Source of the DNA: Harmonia axyridis
Lineage: Eukaryota; Arthropoda; Insecta; Coleoptera; Coccinellidae
Direction: 5' to 3'
DNA length: 64,000 bases
Assembly: GCF_914767665.1 (NCBI RefSeq)
Contig: NC_059503.1
Span: 50,336,852 to 50,400,851, forward strand
The position numbers and the translations under genes were made by a program. The notes beneath the pieces were generated by a model. That model had not been told where the DNA came from and ran no database searches. It was given only the letters and a program-made list of their open reading frames with translations. This document shows positions 53,309 to 63,358 of this stretch, in pieces (the first letter of the stretch is position 1; each line of letters begins with the position of its first letter).

Positions 53309-53500
53309 CAGAGTAGGATCTATGTCGAGTATTTCTAAGTATTTAGAGTATATCTGATGTACTTTGTCGTATTTCAAGCGTCCCTCTTCGTAATCGGCAT
53401 ATGCAAAGTACAAAAGTTGATTTTTACTTAGTAATGTGCTGGTAGCTCTCTCGAAAATATTTGCTGCCTCTTCGCTGAAGAGTTTTGAGGCATTCACGTC
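53309..53500 (-). CDS. CSTF3: CSTF3 coding exon (HAT repeats, most upstream in window)
   Basis: Encodes [56 protein letters not shown] and DIDPTL. Matches the HAT repeat before the [11 protein letters not shown] segment of animal CstF-77. Acceptor ATATTGTAG, donor G|GTAAAT; 192 bp, phase 0 at both ends. The N-terminal half of the protein (roughly 300 residues in animal orthologues) must lie beyond 64000. Confidence 0.95.
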
Positions 53501-53529
53501 CTACAATATATGTTATAAATAAATGAATA

Positions 53530-53530
53530 A

Positions 53531-53579
<49 letters not shown>
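53530..53579. repeat. (TA)n microsatellite
   Basis: About 45 bp of TA repeat immediately before the Gypsy-2 5' LTR; another (TA)n follows that element's 3' LTR, so a TA-rich site was probably the target and the true TSD is masked. Confidence 0.9.
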
Positions 53580-53583
<4 letters not shown>

Positions 53584-53847
53584 AAAATAAGACTGTTATT
53601 TTTAGGGAAAACAACTTTATAACTTCTATGTTTTATGATCTACGTTCTATGTCTGAGATTCTAACCTAAGACTAGTTCATGTGGTATTTGTGAGTTATTT
53701 TTAGAATCCCGAAGAAGTGGCATTGTTTTTGATTTCTTACAGATTAGTAAGCTATTTCTTTTTATTTGTTTTTATTTATTTTTATTTTATTTCTTTGTAT
53801 TACTTTGTATAATATTATTTCTTTTTTGTATGTTATTATGTTATATA
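53580..53847 (+). repeat. Gypsy-2 5' LTR, truncated
   Basis: About 268 bp matching the start of 57370-57718 with only a few differences (for example TTTTATGATC against TTCTATGATC). It breaks at GTTATAT. Confidence 0.88.
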
Positions 53848-54338
53848 GGAGGAAGTTTAGTGGACTATGCTTTTAGGAAAGAAAATTTGTTGTTAAATCT
53901 CCGAAATAATTTTCCAACTGACATATTAATTGATTTAATTGTCACGAGTTTGCCAGATATCTACAAGATAGAATTAATCGATCAAAAGTAACAACTTTCG
54001 AGAAATTATTGGGTGAATTGCGAAAGCTAGAAAGTTCAGAAAAATATGATAACGGTCGAAATTAAGATAATCATAGAATGACTAAATCTGCCGAACAAAT
54101 TCCTTCCTATTCACAAACAAATAGAAAACCAATTAAGAAGGAACCATGCTCAATTTGTGAGAAGAAGGGCTTCTCAGGTAGATTTCACCTAGAAACAGTC
54201 TGTCGGCTAAGGAATAAATCCAATAATGTCGAACAAAAGAACATATCTGGAAACATAAGAACGGTAAACAATGTTGGGATACAGGATGAATTAAATGAGG
54301 CCATTTCAAACCAAAAAAACTTAGACTGTTGCCATTGA
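53848..54338 (+). pseudogene. Gypsy-2 Gag remnant
   Basis: Broken frame: LLNLRNNFPTDILIDLIVTS then stops, and an open part from 54078 with CSICEKKGFSGRFHLETVCR, a knuckle-like Cys/His cluster. A frameshift near 54325 leads into the protease. Confidence 0.65.
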
Positions 54339-55834
54339 TAAAATTGAAGGTGTTTATAAATAATAATGAATTATGTGGAATTTATGATTCGGGCTCAAAT
54401 GTTAGTCTTCTGAATTCCAAAGTAGCAGAAAAGTTATGTCTACATATTCAAGAGAATAGAAACACATTCAAAACAGTCAGTGGCAGGGCAAATTTTTCAG
54501 GAAAAATAATTACAAAAATGAGAATCGATAATATCGAAAAAGAAGTTGTACTTTTTGTGGTTAATGAGAAAAATTTCGAGTATGATATTCTACTCGGACT
54601 AGATTCTATTTCCAATTTTCAATTAAAACAAGATTTTGATTTGAATATTTATCAAAGATTAGATATGAATGAAGAGAGAAAGATCGATCATCTCAATAAT
54701 AATAATAATAATAATGATTACACCATCAATTTCAATGAAGGGATACCAACAGAACTTTTCGAAGCAAAATTAGACCATTTGGAAACAAATCGGAGAAGTA
54801 AAATTGAAGTTTTAATGAATAAATATGACCATATATTTGCAAAATACAAGTTTGATATTGGTCAGGTGCAAAATAATGAGGCACATATAAAACTTTTAGA
54901 ACACAAATTTATAGCAAAAAAACCGTACAGATGCTCAATGGAGGATCAAAAAGAGATAGAATTCCAAATAGGAAGATTGTTGAAAGCGAATCTGATTGAG
55001 GAGTCCTCCTCACCTTTTGCATCACCAGTCACTTTAGCATATAAGAGAGATGAAGGGTCTAAAACCAGATTGTGTGTCGATTTTCGTGAACTCAATAAAT
55101 TAATTGTTCCCGAACCACAGCCTTTCCCATTAATTGATGAAATCTTAGCCAAGACCCGAAATGCAAAATTCTTAACAACATTAGATGTAAATTCTGCCTT
55201 TTGGTCGATTCCTATTCGCATCAAAGATAGATATAAGACTGCTTTTGTGACACAGAATGGTCACTGGCAATGGAAATGTTTACCTTTCGGACTTAAAACA
55301 TCCCCGGCCATATTTCAACGTATATTGAATAATATTATCAGAAAATATGACCTGAATTTATTCTGCCTAAATTATATAGATGATATTCTAATATTTTCTT
55401 CAACATTTGACGAACATATAGAACATTTGGACAATCTCTTGAATGCAATATGTAATGAAGGATTCAGACTTAAATTTATCAAGTGTAATTTTGCAGAAGA
55501 AGAAGTCAAATATTTAGGACATATTGTAGGAAACAATACAGTACGACCTATAAATGACAATTTAATTTCCATTAGGAATTTTTCTCCACCAGATACTCGG
55601 AAGAAGATAAGGCAATTTTTGGGTAAAGTTAATTTTTATCACAAATATATAAAAGATTCAGCTAGATTATTAGAACCGTTGCATAATTTACTGAGAAAAG
55701 ATGTAAAATTCAATTGGTCATTGGCTTGTCAGGAAGCTTTCAATAAGGTTAAGGACATCCTTTGTTCTGAGCCAATTCTTGCAATTTTCGACCCAATACT
55801 ACTATATATACTGATGCCAGTATTCAAGGAGTAG
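54329..55834 (+). pseudogene. Gypsy-2 protease and reverse transcriptase
   Basis: Protease GIYDSGSNVSLLNSKVAEKL near the start and ILLGLDSI. RT motifs: TRLCVDFRELNKLIVPEPQP, TTLDVNSAFWSIPI, LPFGLKTSPAIFQ and the catalytic LNYIDDILIFSS near 55375, then KYLGHIVGNN and LRKDVKFNWS. The frame is lost near 55805, at the first RNase H motif. Confidence 0.88.
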
Positions 55835-56118
55835 GAGCTGTTCTTAAACAAAAACAGATTGATGGTGAAATGAAACCCGTAGCGTATTTTTCTAAAAAAC
55901 TGAATAAATATCAAAAGAACAAGAAAGCAATATTCCTAGAATGTCTGGCAATTAAAGAGGCAATTAAATTTTGGAAATATTGGCTAATGGGACATAAATT
56001 TATTGTTGTTACTGACCATAAGCCATTAGAAGGGAAAGAATTTCGTACAAGACCAGATGAAGAGCTGGGTGACATGATGAATTTGAGATTAGATATGAAC
56101 CAGGAAAAGGAAATGTAG
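55800..56118 (+). pseudogene. Gypsy-2 RNase H
   Basis: YTDASIQGVGAVLKQKQIDG, then KPVAYFSKKLNKYQ, ECLAIKEAIKFWKYWLMGHK and VVTDHKPLEG, the usual Gypsy RNase H blocks. A frameshift near 56085 precedes FEIRYEPGKGNVEADCLSRN. Confidence 0.85.
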
Positions 56119-57338
56119 AAGCAGATTGCCTTTCTAGAAACCCAGTTCTGGAAGAAACGGAGAATATGGACGAATGTATAAGAACAGTTAATTTGGTGGA
56201 ATTAAATGAAATAAAAAACGATCAACAGAATAATCTCTTAAAGATAAATAGTATGAGAAAAACGGTTGTAGAGAAAGAGATACATTACAAATTGTACAAA
56301 AATAACAAAAAAATAATTTTGTCGAATGATTTTGGAAAAGATTTGATCAGAAAAGTGCACAATCATTATGGCCATATTTGTGCTAGTAAGATAAATAATA
56401 AAATCAGGAAGTTTTATGACATTCAGAACATGGATTCACTGACAAAAGAGGTTTGTGGATCATGTGACATATGTTGTAAAAATAAAACGAGAGTAGGTCA
56501 AAAGTATGGTCTCCTTTCTCAACTGGGCCCAGCAAAGGAACCATTTGAAATAATGTCATTAGACACAATTGGAGGTTTTGCTGGAAACCGCTCTTCAAAA
56601 AGATACCTTCATCTCCTAGTCGATCATTTTACTAGATATGCATTTGCGAGCACTTCAAAACACCAAACAACCGAAGATTTCATCAAATTAATTAATAAAA
56701 TTCAAGATAAACGACCGATCAAAACACTATTAACAGATCAATACCCAGAAATAAATTCGGAAAAATTCAGACAACATATGAGAAGTTTGAATATACAATT
56801 GATTTTCACAACAGTAGACGGTCCTTCTTCTAATGGTCTGAATGAACGACTGAATCAGACATTAGTGAACAGAATAAGGTGCAAACAAAACGAAACGAAA
56901 ACTAGGGCATGGACGAAAATAGCCGATGAATGTATTGAAGAATACAATAGAACAGACCATTCTACAACGGGATATAGCCCAGAATATTTACTTTGTGGCA
57001 GAACTGATCCCATTGCTCCAGAAGAACTTATAGAAGAGAGAAATTTACCAAAAGATAGGGAAATAGCATATAAAAATTCTTTACGCTATCATGAATACAA
57101 TAAAAAACTGATCGACAAGAATAGGAAACATTATGATTTTAAAATTGGAGACTATGTTTACGTTGAAAATAAATCAAAATTAAATAAAAAAAAACTTGAT
57201 GAAATAAGAGTAGGACCTTTTCCAATAGTGAAAAAAATTTCTAACACTATATATGAGATAAATATTGGAAATAAAAGAAAGGACAATAATTATTTTCATG
57301 TAACTAAGTTGCTCCCATGTGAAAACGCAAACATGTAA
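56088..57338 (+). CDS. Gypsy-2 integrase
   Basis: About 390 open codons from ATG 56166 with the natural frame from about 56088. His-Cys finger HNHYGHICASKINNKIRKFY with CGSCDICC. Catalytic core: EIMSLDTIGGF (first Asp), TLLTDQYPEINSEKF (second Asp), NGLNERLNQTL (Glu). C-terminal KIGDYVYVENKSKLNKKKLD then VGPFPIVKKI is the GPY/F-type module. No internal stop. Ends at TAA 57336-57338, 31 bp before the 3' LTR, with G-rich tract GTGGGGGGA. Confidence 0.87.
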   Translation: MRYEPGKGNVEADCLSRNPVLEETENMDECIRTVNLVELNEIKNDQQNNLLKINSMRKTVVEKEIHYKLYKNNKKIILSNDFGKDLIRKVHNHYGHICASKINNKIRKFYDIQNMDSLTKEVCGSCDICCKNKTRVGQKYGLLSQLGPAKEPFEIMSLDTIGGFAGNRSSKRYLHLLVDHFTRYAFASTSKHQTTEDFIKLINKIQDKRPIKTLLTDQYPEINSEKFRQHMRSLNIQLIFTTVDGPSSNGLNERLNQTLVNRIRCKQNETKTRAWTKIADECIEEYNRTDHSTTGYSPEYLLCGRTDPIAPEELIEERNLPKDREIAYKNSLRYHEYNKKLIDKNRKHYDFKIGDYVYVENKSKLNKKKLDEIRVGPFPIVKKISNTIYEINIGNKRKDNNYFHVTKLLPCENANM

Positions 57339-57369
57339 TGTAACATGTAATATACTTTGTGTGGGGGGA

Positions 57370-57718
57370 TGTAAAAATAAGACTGTTATTTTTAGGGAAA
57401 ACAACTTTATAACTTCTATGTTCTATGATCTACGTTCTATGTCTGAGATTCTAACCTAAGACTAGTTCATGTGGTATTTGTGAGTTATTTTAGAATCCCG
57501 AAGAAGTGGCATTGTTTTTGATTTCTTACAGGTTAGTAAGCTATTTCTTTTTATTTGTTTTTATTTATTTTTATTTTATTTCTTTGTATTACTTTGTATA
57601 ATATTATTTCTTTTTTGTATGTTATTATGTTATATTTTAAACTAAACAAAATAAATCTTACAGATTCAAGACATCAAATCGTGTATTTCTTTGATTATAA
57701 AAATAAGAATTGATTACA
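57370..57718 (+). repeat. Gypsy-2 3' LTR
   Basis: 349 bp TGTAAAAATAAG...TTGATTACA, with an AATAAA near 57649. Pairs with the truncated copy at 53580-53847. Confidence 0.87.
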
Positions 57719-57720
57719 TT

Positions 57721-58090
<370 letters not shown>

Positions 58091-58769
58091 AATTTATCAG
58101 TAACAATAAAAAGAAAAAATAAACATAAAACTGTCACAATGGTACATACAGTCATCGATAAAACTTGATTAAAATGAAAAACAAAAACAATTGAAAACAT
58201 ACTCACTGAAATCGAGGTTAAGGTGTCAACAAATATAAACTAATCATTAAGTAATTCATAAATCTAACAAAAATAAAAATTGATTTTGAAAATACAGAAG
58301 TATTATGTACGGAAGGTAAATATAATAAAAGACTGATACAAGAAATGATCAACATAAGAAATCAAGAAAATCCAATAAATAAAAAAACTGACGTACAAAG
58401 ATTAAGCAATGTTTACACGTTCCTGTTAACATATCCAAACCGGGAACGATCCTATGATGGACCACTAGACGAATAAAAATAAGAAGAAAAAGTAAACCAA
58501 AGTTGACGCGATGCGATTCTGTGATATGTACCAAAGAAAATAATTAAGTTAGGTTAGACACACTGTTTATACTTCACATCCAATTGACAAAGAAAGATTA
58601 ATCAAACTGATAGAGTATTTGAGACTAATTTACTTAAAAATTTGCGTTAATTGATGAATTTTAACTTATTAAGGAGACAACCTCAAATTCTGTAAGTGAC
58701 TGTTTTTAAAGATTTGGGATAGTTCTTTTTGTATATGTAATTTTAATTTTAATTGTTAAAATTGTAGTA
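58091..58769. other. AT-rich spacer between Penelope-like termini
   Basis: No coding frame with similarity; contains TTAGGTTAGACACACTG at about 58549. Possibly interior of an older Penelope copy. Confidence 0.4.
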
Positions 58770-58865
58770 ACCCTGGGGAAGGAACCAACCAGTTCCGAAA
58801 GCTTGGTATGAATAAAGAGTAAAACTGAAATCCTTCTTATCAGTCGAATTCCCTTAATAGATTCA

Positions 58866-58901
<36 letters not shown>

Positions 58902-58944
58902 TACAAATTTTCGATTAAAACACCCAGACGGTTCACCTTCAACC

Positions 58945-60759
58945 ATGAACATCCTCGCAAAGTGCAGTCATGACTTAATCCGGAAAACCATCCACGACAT
59001 CAGACGAAATCTCGATACAACCAACTCGTCACTTTATCATCACTTTGGAATTTTATCGCTTGCTAACATCCATCCTATTATCTGGGACACTAATCTTAGA
59101 ATCTCTATCGAAAAGGCAGATCATATAAGTGCAAAAAAGACCGATACCCAGAAGAAAAAACTGTTTTTCCTTCTCCAACACGAAATCCCACCCAAACAAA
59201 CATCCAACCCCCCTGTCCTGATACACAATCTCTCCGATACCCCCATCGATCAAACCACTCGAGAACTTTTATTTAAAGGATTCAATTTTTGTATCACCCC
59301 ACACAAACCACCGACCGAAACTATCATTACTCAGGTGGAATCTGCCATATCGCACCTCCCCCCAACCGAAGCCGAGGAAACACGTCAGGACATTGCCAGC
59401 ACCCTAAGGAGAGCCAAACTTCCTCCATCAAACATCTCACGTTCTGAAAGAATATGCCTCAGAAATCTCCATAATAATACCGATATCATTGTCCTTCCAG
59501 CCGACAAGGGTGACGCTACGGTTATTCTCAACACTTCTGACTACGTGGAGAAGATGTCATCCCTACTGAAGTCTTCAGAATACAAAACCACCCCGCAGGA
59601 CCCTACAACATATCTCGAAAAGAAAACCAAAGCTCTCATCACTGCCTCGAAGCTACCGATAGAAATCAGAAAATCTCTCATCCCAAGGGAAAAATCCTCT
59701 CGAATCCCTCGAATCTACGGATTGCCTAAAGTTCACAAACCGGACATCCCTCTTCGTCCAATAGTCAGTGCCTTTGGATCCCCAACTCATCATCTTGCTA
59801 AATACTTAGCTTCTACACTTCAACCACTAGCTGAAGAATCATCATCGCATGTGAAGAATTCCTTCCACTTCATCGAAACCTTAAGAACGTATCAAATCCA
59901 TGAATCTGACATTCTTGTCAGTTTTGACGTCGTATCTCTTTTCACCAATATTCCACTCAAAGAGTCCCTTGAAATACTGGAGACCAAACATCACATACCC
60001 CAGGATACATTGACCCTTATAAACCATTGCATGTCGAACACGTACTTCCTCTTTCAAGGTACATTTTACAAACAGGTGAAAGGTGCACCCATGGGATCTC
60101 CACTTTCTCCAGCCATCGCTGATATTTACATGGAAGATTTTGAAACCAACGCCATCGAATCGTTCCACCTGAAACCTACTTGCTGGCTTCGATATGTGGA
60201 CGATGTCTTCGTCATATGGCCACATGGACCCGAAACTCTCCAAGACTTCTTTGATCATCTGAATAATATAAATATTCATATCAAATTCACTATGGAAGTT
60301 GAAACCAACAACTCACTCCCTTTTCTTGATGTCCTCGTAGCGAAATCCAATGATTCCTTCACACACACGATTTACAGAAAACCAACCCACACAAACCGCT
60401 ACCTGAATGCAAATTCACACCATCATCCGTCTCAAATCAACTCCGTATTGAACTCCTTAATCCATAGATCCATAAAACTGACAGATAGCCTACACATTCC
60501 AAAAGAAATCAACATCCTTCAAACCGCCCTACAACAGAATGGCTACAACAGTCAACAAGTTCAGAAAGCCATCAACCGACATCAGACCCATACACAACAA
60601 CCCAAAAATCCTCCAGAAAATTTCCCTCATAAAGCTTTTCTACCTTTTATCAAAGGTGTCACTGACAAAATCAGTCGCATACTACGAAAACAGGATATAA
60701 AAACAGTTTTCACAGCCGATAACCAAATTTCTTCGAACACCAAAGGATACGATCGATAA
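58945..60759 (+). CDS. Penelope-like reverse transcriptase
   Basis: 604 codons from ATG 58945. The N-terminal region contains KLFFLLQHEIPPKQ. LPADKGDATVILNTSDYVEK near residue 190 and RIYGLPKVHKPDIPLRPIVS near 255 are Penelope/telomerase-like RT signatures. VSFDVVSLFTNIPLKE, KGAPMGSPLSPAIADIYME and the catalytic LRYVDDVFVIWP near 415 form the palm, and FLDVLVAK and YRKPTHTNRYLN follow. It ends at TAA 60757-60759 just after the linker, because of a frameshift; the endonuclease continues in the next frame. Confidence 0.92.
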   Translation: MNILAKCSHDLIRKTIHDIRRNLDTTNSSLYHHFGILSLANIHPIIWDTNLRISIEKADHISAKKTDTQKKKLFFLLQHEIPPKQTSNPPVLIHNLSDTPIDQTTRELLFKGFNFCITPHKPPTETIITQVESAISHLPPTEAEETRQDIASTLRRAKLPPSNISRSERICLRNLHNNTDIIVLPADKGDATVILNTSDYVEKMSSLLKSSEYKTTPQDPTTYLEKKTKALITASKLPIEIRKSLIPREKSSRIPRIYGLPKVHKPDIPLRPIVSAFGSPTHHLAKYLASTLQPLAEESSSHVKNSFHFIETLRTYQIHESDILVSFDVVSLFTNIPLKESLEILETKHHIPQDTLTLINHCMSNTYFLFQGTFYKQVKGAPMGSPLSPAIADIYMEDFETNAIESFHLKPTCWLRYVDDVFVIWPHGPETLQDFFDHLNNINIHIKFTMEVETNNSLPFLDVLVAKSNDSFTHTIYRKPTHTNRYLNANSHHHPSQINSVLNSLIHRSIKLTDSLHIPKEINILQTALQQNGYNSQQVQKAINRHQTHTQQPKNPPENFPHKAFLPFIKGVTDKISRILRKQDIKTVFTADNQISSNTKGYDR

Positions 60760-61414
60760 CGAGTCTCAAGGAGTATACGAGATACCATGTTCCGCATGTC
60801 CTAGAACATACATAGGACAAACCAAGAGACGTATAACTAACAGAGTATATGAGCATCAACTCGCAATACGCCAAGGAGATCCAACATCTGCCCTATTCAA
60901 ACACTACTCTGAAACAGGACATAACGTTGATTTTGAGGGATGTAAGACCATCTCTGCAGAGAGAACCCTCACATGTAGGATAATCCGTGAAGTACTCGAG
61001 ATCGAAAAACGACCCAATTGCCTCAACAAACGGGATGATGGTCAAAGATTACCCAACACTTGGAAACCTTTGATTTCCCGTCTCATGGCAACACATCGAT
61101 CGATAACCCAGCCCCCGACAACAACCCGATCGACAGTTCAGCTTCATACCACCCGTACCAGGCTCCCAGTTGCCACCCGTTTGATAACAACCCGATCGAT
61201 GACTCGAAGTCACGTGACATCACCATCGGTTCCTGCACAATCGATGAGAACTCGATCGACAACAAACCGATCGAAAACGGCTCGATCAATGACAGCTCGA
61301 TCGATGACGACTCGATCAATGACAGGAGGCTGCCTAGCAACTGCGCGGCCTCCATCACGTGGGTCACCTCCTTCTACTGTAAATAAAGGACCTCTCGTGG
61401 TTAACGTTCAGTTG
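60735..61414 (+). CDS. Penelope-like GIY-YIG endonuclease and repetitive tail (frameshifted)
   Basis: In the +1 frame: GVYEIPCSACPRTYIGQTKR has both halves of the GIY-YIG motif and the CxxC between them. RITNRVYEHQLAIRQGDPTS, LFKHYSETGHNVDFE and IREVLEIEKRPNCLNKRDDG give the catalytic Arg, His and Glu regions. This nuclease nicks the target. The part from about 61080 is a low-complexity tail from repeated CGATCGA/GACTCGATC motifs, open in two frames. The frame runs on into the neighbouring P-like element to 61435. Confidence 0.85.
61080..61330. repeat. Degenerate CGATCGAT / ACTCGATCAATGAC repeats
   Basis: A short motif of about 12-15 bp (CGATCGATGACGACTCGATC and variants) recurs some ten times at the end of the Penelope coding region. 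It yields Ser-Ile-Asp-Asp-type repeats in one frame and Thr-Arg-Ser-Met-type repeats in the endonuclease frame. Confidence 0.8.
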
Positions 61415-61718
61415 CACAGATTACGGATAACATAGATAGAACACTCGCCTTCCCCCACCCGAAATTAAGTTTTAGTTCTTGTCCCGGTTGCTTGGAACCG
61501 CTGCAAGTCATTTGTTTACGTTTGGTTTGCTCTTGCAATATTATTTTAACCTAGAAGCTGAAAATGGACGTTTGTCATTGAAGTTGTTCAACTAAGTACA
61601 ATTCTCGTACGCCGTAGAAATTCATTTGAAGAAAAAAATATACTTCCAAATTTCGAGGTAAGTGCTTCAATCTAACAAGTTTCAATTAAATAAATAATGC
61701 ATATATTATTTTATCAGA

Positions 61719-61974
61719 ATGCCTAGACTAAAGAAATGTTGTGTACAAGGATGTACCGATGAGACAAGTACAAGAAATCATTTCCCTAAGAGTAATTTGG
61801 ATTAATTCAATAACTGGCTCCAAATGATCCAACCAAGAAATTGGCAACAATTCAGTAGGCATCGAATTTATGAAGGTTATTTTGTGTGCCATTCACATTT
61901 TGATAAAAAATATCATCTTCCAGGAAGCCATCGTGGTCTTACTTGCAATGCCATACCTACAATCAGTATTCCAG
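61719..61974 (+). pseudogene. THAP-domain exon of a P-like transposase
   Basis: ATG 61719: MPRLKKCCVQGCTDETSTRN then HFPKSNLD, a TAA at 61803-61805, and then FNNWLQMIQPRNWQQ and RIYEGYFVCHSHFDKKYHLP, ending AIPTISIPG. C-x3-C, the invariant Pro and Trp, C-x2-H and an AVPTIF-like ending define a THAP zinc finger, the DNA-binding domain of P-element transposases and their host-derived relatives. One nonsense codon kills it. The donor GTAATT follows at 61975. It is the most complete THAP copy in the window and the reference for the fragments at 30075, 44771, 45094 and 45385. Confidence 0.85.
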
Positions 61975-62186
61975 GTAATTTTATCGAATTACTCAATTTT
62001 ATTCATATTTAAACCCCTTAAATTTTTGTTCCATGTGTACTGTCCAATGGAGCTGTAGTATATTCTGGTTTAAACGATACTAAGAATTAGGCGTTACATA
62101 GTATATATTTCAGTAATAGTTATAGGATGTAGTATGTTTCTAGTTTGTTGGTTTTTGAATTCTGATGATCATTTGATTTTTTGTAG

Positions 62187-62657
62187 GTACTGTATGCACT
62201 GATTGATTCTCTCAATGTATCAAAGATTCGAAATACACAGGGTAAGTTTTTGAAGGAACCAATAACCACAAAATCAGAACATGAAATCTTTTGGAAAAAA
62301 TCAATAAAATTTTTTGAAAACATGTATTTTTATGATGAAAAAAAAAATGTGGTGGTACCTACCATAAAAAATTTTATTTTGATTTTGAAAGCTTTCGTTT
62401 ACTTTAAGAGGAGGTTGTTAACTGAAAAAAGTTTCAAGTACATCTTGACTGGTGCTTTCAATCAAGATTGCCTTGAAAATTTCCCTCTATTTAAAACGTT
62501 TTTAATGAAATATTTGGACTTCAAAATGTTAAATTGTAATGAACATATATTGTCTCACATGAATTTCTTGAAGTCATGGCTATTTTTTTTCATACTTCTT
62601 CAATTTCTTCTATATTTTTGGAAAAAAAATGAACGCAATTTAAAATACTCAATATAG
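62187..62657 (+). pseudogene. P-like transposase C-terminal fragment
   Basis: Follows an acceptor TTTTTTGTAG. Open frame: VLYALIDSLNVSKIRN, then EPITTKSEHEIFWKKSIKFF and SFKYILTGAFNQDCLENF. The LTG-NQDCLENF motif is the C-terminal hallmark of P/THAP9 transposases and contains catalytic acidic residues. The part after 62475 is not recognisable. The GTPase-like insertion and the rest of the RNase H-like core are missing, and the THAP exon does not join it in phase, so this is an internal deletion derivative. Confidence 0.75.
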
Positions 62658-63358
62658 ATCGAACGTCATTTTTTTTTTAAATTTGATATACTTTCCGTCC
62701 AAAAAGCATTTGTTATGAATATTTCTTCAACTTGTAATTGTTATACAATCTAAGCACATTTAGCTTATATGAATTTTGTTTCACTTTCAGAGGCTGTATA
62801 TGTTCTTTTCGAACATGAAAGGCCGACAGATCTTAATGACCAGTTATTCAACGGGCTATCCAGGACTGGTTACGACTGGCCAATCAAAGGTTTGATTAGG
62901 AAAAGAGTAAACTCATCAAATAGAATTATTAAAAAAAACACATGTTTGTATTCATATTATTATATCCATTCTTTTTTCATATTAAAAATACATTGATTTT
63001 TCGTATCGAACACTGTTTATTCTTTTCTAACTCCCATAATAAATGTCAACTTATTTAACAGAGCCATTTCAAAAAATATTTTTAGAGACCATAAAAAAAT
63101 TAGGACCCTCAGGAAATTTAGATTAAGAAAAAAAATATCCTCTCTATGGCAACCATGATCCTGAATTTATCGGGAATCCATTTTCTCTTAATTTTCAGGC
63201 AATGAAACTTTTTGAAAATCTGATGAAATATATGGTTGAGAGGTCATTAATATAATTATATATATAATTAATAAAAAAATATAATTCCCTCAAAACCGTT
63301 TCGAAATTGACAACATTTAGACGTCAAGAACTATATAATTCAAAGACTGATCTGATTA
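62658..63358. other. AT-rich remainder of the P-like region
   Basis: An acceptor-like CACTTTCAG near 62782-62790 precedes a 69-codon frame (EAVYVLFEHERPTDLNDQLF) ending at 62996; I recognise no domain. The rest is non-coding. Confidence 0.35.

Larger units (their letters stand above)
53580..57718 (+). mobile_element. Ty3/Gypsy-2 LTR retrotransposon, 5'-deleted
   Basis: The LTR starts TGTAAAAATAAG and ends TTGATTACA (complete only in the 3' copy). The 5' LTR breaks off at about 53847 and is fused to mid-gag coding, so the LTR end, PBS and Gag N-terminus are missing. Protease, RT, RNase H and integrase follow with at least three frameshifts. Different lineage from Gypsy-1. Confidence 0.88.
58770..61414 (+). 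mobile_element. Penelope-like retroelement
   Basis: The terminal repeat (58770-58910, with CCGAAAGCTTGGTATG and a (TA)n tract), an RT and a GIY-YIG endonuclease identify the Penelope class. The 3' side ends where P/THAP-like copy 2 starts at 61415. The single coding lesion is a frameshift near 60740 between RT and endonuclease. Confidence 0.88.
61415..63358 (+). mobile_element. P/THAP-like element copy 2 (right end not found)
   Basis: Begins CACAGATTACGGATAACATA, the same terminus as 23603, and matches copy 1 through 61800 without its nested insertions. It carries a 5' UTR exon (61415-61657), an intron 61658-61717 (GTAAGT...TATCAG), a THAP exon and a distant C-terminal transposase fragment. 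The right terminus is not seen before 63358, where another element seems to begin. Flank TTCAGTTG at 61407-61414 may be half of an 8-bp TSD. Confidence 0.72.
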
